Positions 17,091 through 26,108 of a stretch of 64,000 bases of DNA are shown piece by piece. The notes under the pieces are model-generated. The model was not told the origin of the DNA. It did no database searches and saw nothing but the letters and a program-made list of their open reading frames with translations. Made by a program: the position numbers and the translations under genes. Within the stretch, counting starts at the first letter, position 1; each line of letters begins with the position of its first letter. The stretch spans positions 124,001 through 188,000 of the forward strand of contig NZ_JAMJFL010000006.1 of assembly GCF_023544665.1 (NCBI RefSeq), read 5' to 3'. The stretch is from Streptomyces sp. YS415. GTDB lineage: Bacteria > Actinomycetota > Actinomycetes > Streptomycetales > Streptomycetaceae.

Positions 17091-18311
17091 TTACGGCGAG
17101 GTGGGCTGGTGCGGGGAGCGGAGCACGAGCAGGGTGATCTCGCTGGGAGCGAAGATGCGGAACGGCGGGCCCCAGAAGCCGGTGCCCCGGCTGGTGTAGA
17201 GCAGGGTGCGGGAGCCGTGGTGGCTGAGGCCGGCGAGGGCGGGCTGGTCGACGCGGACCAAGTAGTGGAAGGGCCAGATCTGGCCGCCGTGGGTGTGGCC
17301 GGAGATCTGGAGATCGATGCCGTCGGCTGCCGCCCGGTCGATGAACTTGGGCTGGTGAGCCAGGAGCAGCACCGGTATGTCGGGGTCGGCGCCGTCCAAG
17401 GCTCCGGCGAGGTGGGCGCGGTGGCCGGCCAGCCCGGAGGACTCGGCGGTGACGTCATCCACACCGGCGACCACGAGGGTGTCGCCTCCGCGTTCCAGCA
17501 GCAGGTGGCGGTTGCGCAGCGGCTCCCAGCCCAGCTCGTCCATCAGGTCGACCCAGCCCTGGGCCTCGCTGTAGTACTCGTGGTTGCCGGTGACGTAGAC
17601 CCGGGCATGCGTCGCCTGCACGGTGGCGAGCGGGACCGCCTGGGCGCGGCGGCGTTCGGCCGTGCCGTCCGCGATGTCGCCGGTGTGGCAGACCAGGTCG
17701 GCCTTGAGGGTGTTCACCGTTTCGCAGACCTGTGCCGACCAGCGGGCGCGGTCGAGGGGGCCGTAGTGGGTGTCGGTGATGAGGACGACACGCAGGCCGT
17801 CCAAGCCCGCACCCAGGCGCGGGAGTTGCACGTCGAGTTGGCGCACGCGGGGCACGCGGCGGGCCTCGGCGTACCCCCAGGCGAGCAGTGCGGCGCTTAC
17901 GCCGAGGACGGCCCAGGTGACGCTTCGGGCCCGGTCCTGGCCCTCGCCGACGCCGGTCACGGTCAGGGCGAGCCTCAGCAGGACGCCCAGGAGTACGGAC
18001 CAGGTGAACAGGATCCAGCTGGTGCCCAGCAGGGTGTCACCGACGATTGCGGCACGGTCCTGCTGGCGCCGGCCGTGGCCGCGCGTCATCGCGAGCGGCA
18101 TGCCGACGAGGCCGAGGGCGAACAGGCCGGTGCCGGCGAGCGTGATGGGCAGCGGCCAGTGCTGGCCGGTGTGCAGGAGCACCCAGCACGGCACGGTCCA
18201 CAGCAGGACGGGCGCGATCAGGGGGAGATAGCGCATCAGGCGGAGCAGCCGGCTCGGCCGTGGCGCTCGCGTCTCACTGTCGGCGGGTCGGGTGTCGCTG
18301 GTGTCGGTCAC
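17091..18311 (-). CDS. Membrane-anchored metallophosphoesterase (YaeI/YkuE type)
   Basis: A 406-residue protein. The N-terminal part has about four hydrophobic segments within residues 20-150. The C-terminal domain carries all calcineurin-type metal motifs in order: ITDTHYG, HTGDIAD, VTGNHEYY and ISGHTHGGQ. The TRGTGFWGPPFRIFAPSEIT ending is typical of this subgroup, which includes UDP-diacylglucosamine hydrolase-like and nucleotide phosphoesterases. I take the GTG at 18311, which has a GAGGGAAAG ribosome site; an upstream in-frame ATG at 18347 lacks one. The catalytic domain probably lies at the membrane face. Substrate unknown. Confidence 0.88.
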   Translation of the reverse strand: MTDTSDTRPADSETRAPRPSRLLRLMRYLPLIAPVLLWTVPCWVLLHTGQHWPLPITLAGTGLFALGLVGMPLAMTRGHGRRQQDRAAIVGDTLLGTSWILFTWSVLLGVLLRLALTVTGVGEGQDRARSVTWAVLGVSAALLAWGYAEARRVPRVRQLDVQLPRLGAGLDGLRVVLITDTHYGPLDRARWSAQVCETVNTLKADLVCHTGDIADGTAERRRAQAVPLATVQATHARVYVTGNHEYYSEAQGWVDLMDELGWEPLRNRHLLLERGGDTLVVAGVDDVTAESSGLAGHRAHLAGALDGADPDIPVLLLAHQPKFIDRAAADGIDLQISGHTHGGQIWPFHYLVRVDQPALAGLSHHGSRTLLYTSRGTGFWGPPFRIFAPSEITLLVLRSPHQPTSP

Positions 18312-18637
18312 GCTTTCCCTCACAAACCAGGCTGCCGTTCCGCGCACTGTATCCGGTCGCTCGGGGGCGGGGACGAGCCGCGATCAGGACGCTGGTGCGC
18401 TGACTCGGTGGCCCCGCTTGCTCTGCGTCTCGTGCAGAGTCACGTCGTAAAAAAACGGCCCCCAGGTGTGACCACCCCGTGAACACTTCGGCAATTGCGT
18501 CGACGTCCTGCCTGGTCGGCGACGCATTACCCAGGACGCGCGACACCACACCCACTTGAAGCGGCCGAGACGGGCATGCAAGGGTCGAACCGACCCGAAA
18601 GCCGCTCCAACGCAGGAGCAAGGGAAGGGAATTCCAC
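18312..18637. other. Intergenic stretch without a supported gene
   Basis: About 325 nt between the divergent metallophosphoesterase and epimerase genes. It must contain both promoters. A small inverted repeat, GGGTCG-AAC-CGACCC, lies shortly before the epimerase ribosome site. There is also an A-run (18450-18456). I see no coding signal. Confidence 0.5.
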
Positions 18638-19693
18638 GTGATTCTGACGCCCGAGGGGAACCGTTTCGCGGAGGCCACGGAAGTGGCCGTCACCGGTGGC
18701 TCCGGATTTGTCGGCAGCCATCTGGTGAGGGCGCTGCACAAGCGCGGCCAAAAGGTGGTCGTGGTCGACTTATCCGCACCCCGGCCGGACATACTCGACC
18801 TGCCCGGGGTGCGGTACGCCAAGGCGGATCAGCGGGACTTCGGCGATGTGCTGCTGGCCCTGCAGGGCACCGACACCGTCTTCCACCTCGCCGGCAACGC
18901 GAGCGGGACGGTGTCGGTGGAGCGGCCCCGCTTCGACTTCGAGGTCAACGCGGTCGGCACCTCCAACGTCGGCAACGCCTCCGTACTGCTCGGCGTGCGG
19001 AAACTGGTGTACCTGTCCTCGGCGATCGTCTACGGCACGCCCCAGGACACCCCGATGACCGAGCACCACCCCACCCGGCCGTTCCTCCCGTACGGCGCCT
19101 CCAAGCTCTCCGGCGAGCTGGCCCTGCGCAGCCTCCACGACACCCTGGGACTGCCCGTAATCATCGGGCGCTCGTTCGTGGTCTACGGGCCCGGCGAGGA
19201 CCCGCGGCGGGCCGGCGGCGAGGTGTCGCAGTTCCTGCGCTGGCAGCTCAACGGCCTGCCGATCCCGCTCATCGGGGACCGCGACCGCAAGACTCGTGAC
19301 TTCATCCACGTCAGCGACCTGTGCCAGGCCATGATCACCCTGGCGGAGGCGGGCACGGACGGCGAGATCTATAACCTCGGCAGCGGCCACGAGGTGTCCA
19401 TGCGGGAGCTGGCCGACGCCGTCGCCGAGGCAACCGGCCGCCCGGCGCTGCTGGAGGCCGACGTTAACAGCCTGGAGGACAGCTTCCGGCTGGTGGCCGA
19501 CGTCTCCAAGCTCCGCGGGCTCGGCTTCACGCCGGAGTACGACCTCGCCTCCGGGCTGCGCGACCTGGCCGCGCACCTCGGCCGGCACCCCGAACTGCCG
19601 TCGGTCACCGCCGTGTTCCGCAAGACACCGGTCACCGGCGCCTCGGCCGCGGCGGCACATGCGACGACGGCGGCGGAGGTCACGGCATGCTAG
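18638..19693 (+). CDS. NAD-dependent epimerase/dehydratase (extended SDR), TTA codon
   Basis: A 351-residue extended SDR. The NAD motif TGGSGFVGSH is near residue 19, followed by DLSAP after beta-2, FHLAGNAS, the catalytic YGASK, and the sugar-nucleotide enzyme pattern TRDFIHVSDLC. It probably epimerises or dehydrates an NDP-sugar or related polyol. The GTG start has an AAGGGAAG site. Leu45 is encoded by TTA (18770-18772), so translation should depend on the bldA tRNA and hence on developmental stage. The gene overlaps the next one by 7 nt and forms a three-gene operon with an aminotransferase and an exporter. Confidence 0.87.
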   Translation: MILTPEGNRFAEATEVAVTGGSGFVGSHLVRALHKRGQKVVVVDLSAPRPDILDLPGVRYAKADQRDFGDVLLALQGTDTVFHLAGNASGTVSVERPRFDFEVNAVGTSNVGNASVLLGVRKLVYLSSAIVYGTPQDTPMTEHHPTRPFLPYGASKLSGELALRSLHDTLGLPVIIGRSFVVYGPGEDPRRAGGEVSQFLRWQLNGLPIPLIGDRDRKTRDFIHVSDLCQAMITLAEAGTDGEIYNLGSGHEVSMRELADAVAEATGRPALLEADVNSLEDSFRLVADVSKLRGLGFTPEYDLASGLRDLAAHLGRHPELPSVTAVFRKTPVTGASAAAAHATTAAEVTAC

Positions 19694-20994
19694 CGGCGCT
19701 CGGCGGCAAGCCGGTCATGACCGAGGGCGACGTCGCTCCCTGGCCGCACATCGTCGACGAGGACCGCCGTGCCGTCCTTCGGGCGATGGACGACGCCACG
19801 CCGTGGCACTGGCCCATGGACACCGTGCTGGAGCTGGAGTCGGCCTGGTCGGAGACGACCGGGATGCCCCATGTGCTGGCGGCGAACTCCGGCACCGCGG
19901 CCCTGCACATGGCGGTGGCGGCGGCCGGGGTGGAGCCGGGCGACGAGGTGATCGTGCCCGCCGACACCTTCCTGGCCACGGCCTCCTGCGTATTGCAGGC
20001 CAACGCCGTCCCGGTCTTCGTGGACACCGACCCGGTCACGATGAACATCGACCCGGACAAGATCTCCGAGCGCGTCACCGACCGCACCAGGGCGATCATC
20101 GCCGTCGACCTCAACGGGCTCCCGGCCGACTACGACCGGCTGCGCGAGGTCGCCGACCGGCACGGCCTGACGCTCATCGAGGACGCCGCGCAGGCGCACG
20201 GCGCCACCTACCGCGGCCGGCCCGTCGGGGCGCTCGCCGACATGAGCGCCGCCAGCCTCAACGGCTCCAAGACGCTGTCAGCCCTGGGCGAGGGCGGCCT
20301 CTTCGCCACCCGCGACGCCGAGGCCCACCGGCTCGCACGCCGGGTCCTGATGTTCGGCGAGGAACTCACCGGCCAGGGCCGCGACTACAACGCGCGCATC
20401 ATGGGCTGGAACTACCGCATCGACGTCCTCGCCGCCGCCTTCGCCCGTTCCCAGCTCAGCCGGCTCCCCGCGATGACGGCCGTCCGCGAGGCTAACGGCG
20501 CCGCGCTCACCGACGCGCTGCGGGACATTCCGGGGCTGCGCCCGCCGGTGGTGCCGCACGACCGTACCCATGTGTATTTCTTCTACCCGATCCTCGTGGA
20601 CCCCGAGGAGTACGGACTGGCCGACGTTCCCGTGGCGGCGTTTCGGGACGCCGTGCTGAAGGCGGTCGGCGCCGAAGGACTGGCCATCATGCGCTGGCAG
20701 CACCAACCGGTACCCGCACAGACGCTGTTCCAGGAACGGCGCGGCTACGGGAAAGGCTGCCCGTGGACATGCGGCCACGCCCGGCCCGGATGCGAGTACC
20801 GGGCACAGGAATATCCCGCCGCGCTGGACGTCTGCGAACGCCGACTCGTGCTCGGGCAGAGTTTCAGCTCCCTCGGACCGCCCAACGGAGTGGACACCAT
20901 GGCCCGGTTCGCCGATGTCTTCACCAAGGTGATGATCGACGAGCGTGACGCCCTGATCGGCCTGGCGCGTGACGAGGCCGCCCGTGCCGGCTGA
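19687..20994 (+). CDS. DegT/DnrJ/EryC1/StrS-family PLP aminotransferase
   Basis: A 435-residue fold-type I PLP enzyme. It shows LAANSGTAALHMA, EDAAQAHGA and the PLP lysine in SLNGSKTLSALGEGGLF. The N-terminal LGGKPV...WPHI pattern recalls the inosose and amino-sugar aminotransferases of this family. The C-terminal third has an unusual Cys-rich insert, KGCPWTCGHARPGCEY. It would transaminate a keto-sugar or keto-cyclitol made by the preceding epimerase. The gene starts inside the epimerase end and is followed without a gap by an MFS exporter. Product unknown; no glycosyltransferase or nucleotidyltransferase lies nearby. Confidence 0.87.
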   Translation: MLAALGGKPVMTEGDVAPWPHIVDEDRRAVLRAMDDATPWHWPMDTVLELESAWSETTGMPHVLAANSGTAALHMAVAAAGVEPGDEVIVPADTFLATASCVLQANAVPVFVDTDPVTMNIDPDKISERVTDRTRAIIAVDLNGLPADYDRLREVADRHGLTLIEDAAQAHGATYRGRPVGALADMSAASLNGSKTLSALGEGGLFATRDAEAHRLARRVLMFGEELTGQGRDYNARIMGWNYRIDVLAAAFARSQLSRLPAMTAVREANGAALTDALRDIPGLRPPVVPHDRTHVYFFYPILVDPEEYGLADVPVAAFRDAVLKAVGAEGLAIMRWQHQPVPAQTLFQERRGYGKGCPWTCGHARPGCEYRAQEYPAALDVCERRLVLGQSFSSLGPPNGVDTMARFADVFTKVMIDERDALIGLARDEAARAG

Positions 20995-22171
20995 GGCGGC
21001 CGAGCGGCAGCGGCACGGTTCGCCTCCCCGGCAGGTGCGCAGGGCGCGGGCCGCCGTCGCCACGGTGTTCTTCCTGACCGGCACCGTCTTCGCCACCTGG
21101 GCGTCCCGGGTGCCGGCCGTGCAGGAGCGGCTGGGCATGTCCGCCGGGGCACTGGCGCTCGCGCTGGTCGGGCTCAGCATCGGCGCGGTGTCGGCGCTGC
21201 CCGTCGTGGGCGGCCTCGTCGCCCGATACGGCAGCCGGCCGGTGCTGCTGGTCGGCGTGGTGCTGTACGCGGGGGCGCTGCCCCTGCTCGCGGTGGCGCC
21301 CAACCTGCCGCTGCTGGCGCTCGCCCTGGCCGCGTTCGCGTGCGGCAACACCGCCGTGGACGTCGCCATGAACACCCAGGGCGTCCTGGTGGAGCGGGCC
21401 TACCGGCGTCCGATCCTGGGCAGCTTCCACGCCATGTTCAGCCTCGGCGGCATCGCCGGAGCCGCCGCCGGAAGCGTGGCGGCCGGCCAGGGCGTCGGCG
21501 CCGGGCCGCACTTCCTCGTCACCGGTCTGGTCGCGGTGGCGGCCTTTGCCGGGGCCATGACGATCCTGGTCCCGGACCCCCCGGACGCCGCCGATCCGGG
21601 GCCGGCGCTGGCGCTGCCCAGGGGCGGGCTGTGGATCCCCGGCCTGATCGCGTTCTGCGCGCTCATGGGCGAGGGCGTGCTGAACGACTGGGGAGCGGTC
21701 TACTTGCACGACGCCACCGGCGCCGACGACGGCACCGCGGCCGCCGGCTTCGCCGTCTTCTCGGCCGGCATGGTCGCCGGGCGGCTGGCCGCCGACCGCA
21801 TCCGGGCCCGCGCCGGGACGGTCCCCTTCATGCTGGCCTGCGGGCTCGTCGCGGGGCTCGGCGCCGCCGTGGCCGTGGCGGTGGCCGCCCCCGTGTCCGG
21901 GCTGGTCGGCTACGCGCTGCTGGGCCTCGGGCTGGCGGCGGTCGTTCCCGTCGTCTTCAGCCATGTGGCCGAGCTGCACCCGGACCGGCCGGGCCCGTCC
22001 ATCGCCGCCGTCTCCGCCGTCGGCTACGGCGGCTTCCTGGCCGGCCCGCCCATCATCGGGGCGGTCGCAGAAGGCGCCGGACTGCGGGTCGCCATGCTCG
22101 TCCCGGTCCTGCTCATGATCGTGATGACGCTGCTGGTCCAACGGCTGGACAGCCCGCGGTCCACCCGCTGA
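20984..22171 (+). CDS. MFS transporter (YbjJ/fucose-permease-like)
   Basis: A protein of about 395 residues with some twelve hydrophobic helices. It starts ...FFLTGTVFATWASRVPAVQERLG and has GLVARYGSRPVLLVG between helices 2 and 3. The sequence NTAVDVAMNTQGVLVER is typical of the YbjJ-like MFS subgroup. I prefer the GTG at 20984, with GACGAGG just upstream; another in-frame GTG lies 15 nt earlier. Either choice overlaps the end of the aminotransferase gene, so the two are co-translated. Context suggests export of the small amino product of this cassette, but import cannot be excluded. Confidence 0.85.
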   Translation: MPAEAAERQRHGSPPRQVRRARAAVATVFFLTGTVFATWASRVPAVQERLGMSAGALALALVGLSIGAVSALPVVGGLVARYGSRPVLLVGVVLYAGALPLLAVAPNLPLLALALAAFACGNTAVDVAMNTQGVLVERAYRRPILGSFHAMFSLGGIAGAAAGSVAAGQGVGAGPHFLVTGLVAVAAFAGAMTILVPDPPDAADPGPALALPRGGLWIPGLIAFCALMGEGVLNDWGAVYLHDATGADDGTAAAGFAVFSAGMVAGRLAADRIRARAGTVPFMLACGLVAGLGAAVAVAVAAPVSGLVGYALLGLGLAAVVPVVFSHVAELHPDRPGPSIAAVSAVGYGGFLAGPPIIGAVAEGAGLRVAMLVPVLLMIVMTLLVQRLDSPRSTR

Positions 22172-22312
22172 ATCCGGTCTGTGCGCAGGCGGACCGACGC
22201 CCGGCCTCCCGGCACGGCGCGTGGTCCGCGGCGGCACCGGCCACGCCGATATTCGCTTGCACGCCCTCGTCACTCGGGTCAACGTCGCCTGACAGCTGAC
22301 GAAGGCAGAGAG

Positions 22313-22726
22313 ATGACCACGCAGATCCACCCCGTCGACCACGAACTCATCCGGGCCGCGGCGCATGTCGCTCGTACTCGCTGCCGGGGCGACAACCACA
22401 CCATGGCAGCCGCGGCCCGTGCCCGGGACGGCCAGATCGTCACCGCGGTGAACGCCTACCACTTCACCGGAGGGCCCTGCGCCGAACTGGTCCTCATCGG
22501 TGCGGCAGCCGCCCAGGGCGCCTACGAGCTGGACACGATCGTTGCCGTGGGCGACCGCGACCGCGGTGTTGTTCCCCCGTGCGGCCGGTGCCGTCAGGTC
22601 CTCCTCGACTACTTTCCCGCCCTCAAGGTCATCGTCGGCGGAAACGACCGCGTCCGAACCGTCCTCATCACCGACTTGCTGCCCGAGAGCTACGTCTGGG
22701 CCGACCACCAGCTCGATGCCGAGTAG
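22313..22726 (+). CDS. Cytidine deaminase-family protein, blasticidin-S-deaminase-like
   Basis: A 137-residue protein with both zinc motifs: HFTGGPCAELVLIG, which supplies the first Cys and the catalytic Glu, and VPPCGRCRQVL with the two further cysteines. The size and the tight GGPCAE...PCGRCRQ arrangement fit the tetrameric cytidine deaminase class. The lack of the uridine-pocket sequence expected of pyrimidine-salvage enzymes and the AYHFTGGPCAEL run recall blasticidin S deaminase. It could be a salvage enzyme or a resistance determinant against peptidyl-nucleoside antibiotics. The ATG at 22313 has a GAAGGCAGAG site. Confidence 0.82.
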   Translation: MTTQIHPVDHELIRAAAHVARTRCRGDNHTMAAAARARDGQIVTAVNAYHFTGGPCAELVLIGAAAAQGAYELDTIVAVGDRDRGVVPPCGRCRQVLLDYFPALKVIVGGNDRVRTVLITDLLPESYVWADHQLDAE

Positions 22727-22764
22727 ACGCACCTCTGATCCGGAGGGTGCGCCATACTCCCTGA

Positions 22765-23082
22765 GTGACTGCACCGACAGGCCCCGTGGTCCTCTTCGAT
22801 GACGACTACTACATGTACGTCCTCCAGGATCGAGCGTTCGCCGAGGCATGGTGGGAGATGCCCGACGAGTACGCCTGTGGGTTCGACGCTCTCGCCAGAC
22901 CGTTGCGCATGACGGGTGAGCCGCATCGGGTCACCCTTGAGCTCAGTGGTGATGAACCGGCTGAGGCAGACCTGCGTCGTCTCGTCGCCGACCACTACCG
23001 GAGATTCCTGAAAGGGCAGACGCCGCCACAAGGGTCCGCTCTTGCAGAGTTCATTGCGGGACTGCCTGTCGAGGGCTCGTAA
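22765..23082 (+). CDS. Small acidic protein of unknown function
   Basis: A 105-residue protein beginning M-T-A-P-T-G-P-V-V-L-F-D-D-D-Y-Y. It is rich in acidic and aromatic residues, with no membrane segment, no cysteine motif and no recognised domain. The GTG at 22765 lies six bases after CATACT, a plausible -10 hexamer, and has no ribosome site, so it is likely leaderless. It sits between the cytidine deaminase and the NACHT gene on the same strand. I do not recognise a family. Confidence 0.6.
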   Translation: MTAPTGPVVLFDDDYYMYVLQDRAFAEAWWEMPDEYACGFDALARPLRMTGEPHRVTLELSGDEPAEADLRRLVADHYRRFLKGQTPPQGSALAEFIAGLPVEGS

Positions 23083-23161
23083 CGCGAGTGCTTCACCCTC
23101 CGGTGTAGCGGACGCGCCGACCCGACGCCTCGGGCCCCGTCCGTACGCCACTCTTCGTCGC

Positions 23162-25630
23162 ATGAGCGGTGTTGTCCCCGGAGCACGCGTGCGGCGCACC
23201 GGAATCGTGTACCTGACCCTGCTGGCCGTGGGCATCGCAGGTGCCCTCCTCGTCGCCCTGCGGATGGAGGACCCGGCGTCCGTGCTCGCGGCGCTGCTGC
23301 CGACCTTGGCCGGCGCCTATCTGGCCTGGAGCGCCTACCGGGCCGACCGGGCCGAGGCGGTCGTGGCGTGCAGCCCCGCCGAGGTCGCCGGTCGGCTCGC
23401 CGAGGCCGTACGGCGGCAATGGGAGGCCGAGGCGGTGGTGCGGCGCTTGGCGGACCCGTATCCGCTGCCTGTGGCCTGGCGTGCCGCCGATCCGGACCTG
23501 GCCGGGGCCTCGACCTCGGAAGGACTCGCCGGCCGGGACGGTGAGATCGTCGACGTCTTCATGCGGCGCGTCCCGGCCCGGCGGCTGCTGGTCCTCGGCG
23601 AGCCCGGGTCGGGCAAGACCCTGCTGCTGGTGCGGCTGATGCTGGCGTTGATCGAACGACGGGAGCCCGACGACCCGGTGCCCGTACTGTTCCCGCTGGC
23701 CTCCTGGGACCCGGCCGCACTGGACCTGCGCACCTGGATGGAACGCCGACTCGTGCAGGACCACCCGGAGTTGGGTGTTCGCGCGCCCGATGCCTACGGG
23801 CAGGTCACCCTGGCCGACCTGCTGCTGGAACGGCGACTTGTCCTGCCGGTGCTCGACGGCTTCGACGAACTGCCGCCCGCGGTGGGGGCGCTGGCCCTGC
23901 ACCGCGTCAACGAGGCCCTGCCGTACGGCTGCGGCGTGGTTCTTTCGAGCCGTCCCGCCGAGTTGAGGGCTGCGTTGCGGCCATGCGGCGCGGTTCCCGC
24001 CCGGCTTGCCGGACTGGCGGGCATCTACATTCAGGCGCTCGGCGCCGAGGAGGTCGCGGACTATCTGCGCCAGGATGCCGGCGGCCCGCATACGTCGGCC
24101 GCCGGGCGCTGGAGTGCGGTGACCGAGACGCTGGGCGCGGCCGGGCCGGTGGCGCAGGCGCTGACCAGCCCGCTGATGGTGTCCCTGGCGCGCTCCGTCT
24201 ACAACCCCCGCCCGGGAGAGGGGCACGGGCGCCTGCCGGACCCTGCCGACTTGCTACAGCTGCGCACCCGCACGGCGGTGGAGCACCACCTCCTCGACGC
24301 ATTCGTCGATGCGGCATACCGGCCGCACACGCGCCGCCCGTCCCGGTGGAATGCGGACCGGGCCCGCCCCGCGCTCCGCTTCCTGGCCCGGTACATGGAG
24401 CGGGCGAGCGACGGCACCGCCGACCTCGCCTGGTGGCAGCTGCGGCGGGCAGTTCCTCCCGCGCTCCCGCGAGTGCTGACCGGCGTGCTGCTGGGCATCG
24501 TGGCGTGGCTGTTCGAGGGCATGGTCATGGAACTGGCCCACTCTTTCACCCCTGAGGAGGCGCCGGTGCGCTGGGACCAGCGGGGCGGCCTCGGTGTCGT
24601 CGGGGCCGGGATCTGCGGCGGTCTGGTGTGCGGCCTGTCGGCGTGCCTCACCGTCCTGGCGCTGTGCGTCCTCGTCGTCGCGCCTGACGTCACCACCGAA
24701 CTCATCCTCAGCCGCTTGGCCGACGGCACCGCCCTGACCCTGGTCGGCGTGATCATCTCCGGGTTCGCCGTGGGAAGCCGGCCGGGTTTGCGACGGCCCG
24801 CCGACTGGGACCGACGGGCCCTGGCCTTGGGAGTTGTGGCCGCCATCTGCTACGCGGCGGCCTTCGGCAACGGCTGCGGCACGGTGCACGCCCTCCTCTA
24901 CGGCGTGGCCGCAGCCGCGGTCGGTGGGGACGGCGTGTACGCAGAACGTGCCTGCCCGGCCGCCCGAGTGCGCTGGCACTTCAGCGCGCAGGGCCTCGCT
25001 CGCGGCCTACAGGTCGCCCTGCTGATCGGCTGCAGCATCCTCCTGGAGGGCCTGCTCTCGGACGTCATGTCGGGCGGCGACGGCGTGCAGTACATCGCAC
25101 CGCCGGATCCGCACGCGGCCTTCTGGTCGGCCGTGCAGACGGGCGCGGTGTTCGGTGTGGCCTGCGTGCTCGTGCACGGTCTGCGGGCCGTCCCGGTTGA
25201 CCTGGGTACGTCGGTCGACGGCCGCGCCCTGCTCACCAACGACCGGCACACACTTATCACCTGTGTCCTCACCGCGACGCTCGTCGGTGCCACAGGCATC
25301 GGGATCCAGGGCTGGTGCGCCGTGCTGTCGGGCTCGACGCGCGTGTGGGGCGCCGATGCCGCGGGTGGCCCACTGTTCGCATTCGTGGTCGGGCTCATCC
25401 CGGCCGTACTGACCGGGCTGGCCATCGGGATCCGGCAGGCCGCCTGGGGCCACTACACCGTTGCCCGCTGCTATCTGGCCCTGCGTCCGGGACTGCCGTA
25501 CGACATCATGGCCTTCCTCACCGACGCCCACGACCGGGGTGTGCTCCGGCGGGTCGGGGCCGTTTACCAGTTCCGGCACATCGAGTTGCAGCACCGCCTC
25601 GCCGCCCACGAGCCCGTCGGCGTCCGGTGA
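23162..25630 (+). CDS. Integral-membrane NACHT-type STAND NTPase
   Basis: An 822-residue protein. Two N-terminal hydrophobic segments (about 14-33 and 41-57) precede a NACHT NTPase domain. That domain has Walker A GEPGSGKT (146-153), Walker B VLPVLDGFDELP (227-238), and the sensor-like VLSSRPAEL. From about residue 440 onward come six to nine further hydrophobic helices. A conserved tail, FLTDAHDRGVLRRVGAVYQFRHIELQ, closes the protein. No helicase, nuclease or repeat sensor is evident. The domain layout is common in Streptomyces, and NACHT proteins can act in phage defence; whether this one does is unknown. I chose the ATG at 23162; an upstream extension is not conserved-looking. Confidence 0.85.
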   Translation: MSGVVPGARVRRTGIVYLTLLAVGIAGALLVALRMEDPASVLAALLPTLAGAYLAWSAYRADRAEAVVACSPAEVAGRLAEAVRRQWEAEAVVRRLADPYPLPVAWRAADPDLAGASTSEGLAGRDGEIVDVFMRRVPARRLLVLGEPGSGKTLLLVRLMLALIERREPDDPVPVLFPLASWDPAALDLRTWMERRLVQDHPELGVRAPDAYGQVTLADLLLERRLVLPVLDGFDELPPAVGALALHRVNEALPYGCGVVLSSRPAELRAALRPCGAVPARLAGLAGIYIQALGAEEVADYLRQDAGGPHTSAAGRWSAVTETLGAAGPVAQALTSPLMVSLARSVYNPRPGEGHGRLPDPADLLQLRTRTAVEHHLLDAFVDAAYRPHTRRPSRWNADRARPALRFLARYMERASDGTADLAWWQLRRAVPPALPRVLTGVLLGIVAWLFEGMVMELAHSFTPEEAPVRWDQRGGLGVVGAGICGGLVCGLSACLTVLALCVLVVAPDVTTELILSRLADGTALTLVGVIISGFAVGSRPGLRRPADWDRRALALGVVAAICYAAAFGNGCGTVHALLYGVAAAAVGGDGVYAERACPAARVRWHFSAQGLARGLQVALLIGCSILLEGLLSDVMSGGDGVQYIAPPDPHAAFWSAVQTGAVFGVACVLVHGLRAVPVDLGTSVDGRALLTNDRHTLITCVLTATLVGATGIGIQGWCAVLSGSTRVWGADAAGGPLFAFVVGLIPAVLTGLAIGIRQAAWGHYTVARCYLALRPGLPYDIMAFLTDAHDRGVLRRVGAVYQFRHIELQHRLAAHEPVGVR

Positions 25631-25726
25631 CTCGCAGCGCGGGCCGCGGAAAGTGGGTGCGGCCGATGGCGTCTCGTAGTACTCCTGGAGAGACCGAGAC
25701 ACCTTTCTTCTTCCGTGGAGTCGTCG

Positions 25727-26074
25727 ATGGCCGTTCGCCGTGTGGTGCCCAACATCGAGTCGGAGGCCGCGCAGGAGAGCCGGGAGTTCTATGGCCTGCT
25801 GGGCTTCGAGGAGGTCATGAATCACGGTTGGATCGTGACGCTCGCGTCACCGTCCAGTCCGACGGCGCAGATCAGCGTCATGTCCAGCGACAAGACCGCG
25901 CCTGTGGTCCCTGACATGAGTGTCGAGGTGGACGACGTGGACGCGGCTTATGCGGTCATGCGGGCGAGCGGCGCGGAGATCATTCACCCCTTGCAGGACG
26001 AGGAGTGGGGCGTGCGGCGGTTCTTCGTCCGTGACCCCAGCGGGCGGGTGGTCAACGTACTGGGTCACCGCTGA
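25727..26074 (+). CDS. VOC-family (glyoxalase/bleomycin-resistance-like) protein
   Basis: A 115-residue single-domain VOC protein. It has the betaalphabetabetabeta pattern with ESREFYGLLGFEEVMNHGW at the start and RRFFVRDPSGRVVNVLGHR at the end. Metal-ligand positions cannot be assigned with certainty. Such proteins bind small metabolites or drugs or act as isomerases or dioxygenases. I chose the ATG at 25727, with GGAG seven bases upstream, over an in-frame GTG four codons earlier. It is a stand-alone gene. Confidence 0.8.
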   Translation: MAVRRVVPNIESEAAQESREFYGLLGFEEVMNHGWIVTLASPSSPTAQISVMSSDKTAPVVPDMSVEVDDVDAAYAVMRASGAEIIHPLQDEEWGVRRFFVRDPSGRVVNVLGHR

Positions 26075-26108
26075 CGGCCCTGTCACGTCCCTGGTGAAGT
26101 GCGTGGCC

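Noticed and set aside
22765..25630. Cytidine deaminase, small protein and NACHT gene as one defence operon
   Set aside because: The small gene appears to have its own leaderless promoter, and the deaminase motifs fit a free-nucleoside enzyme. The grouping is not supported strongly enough to call a system.
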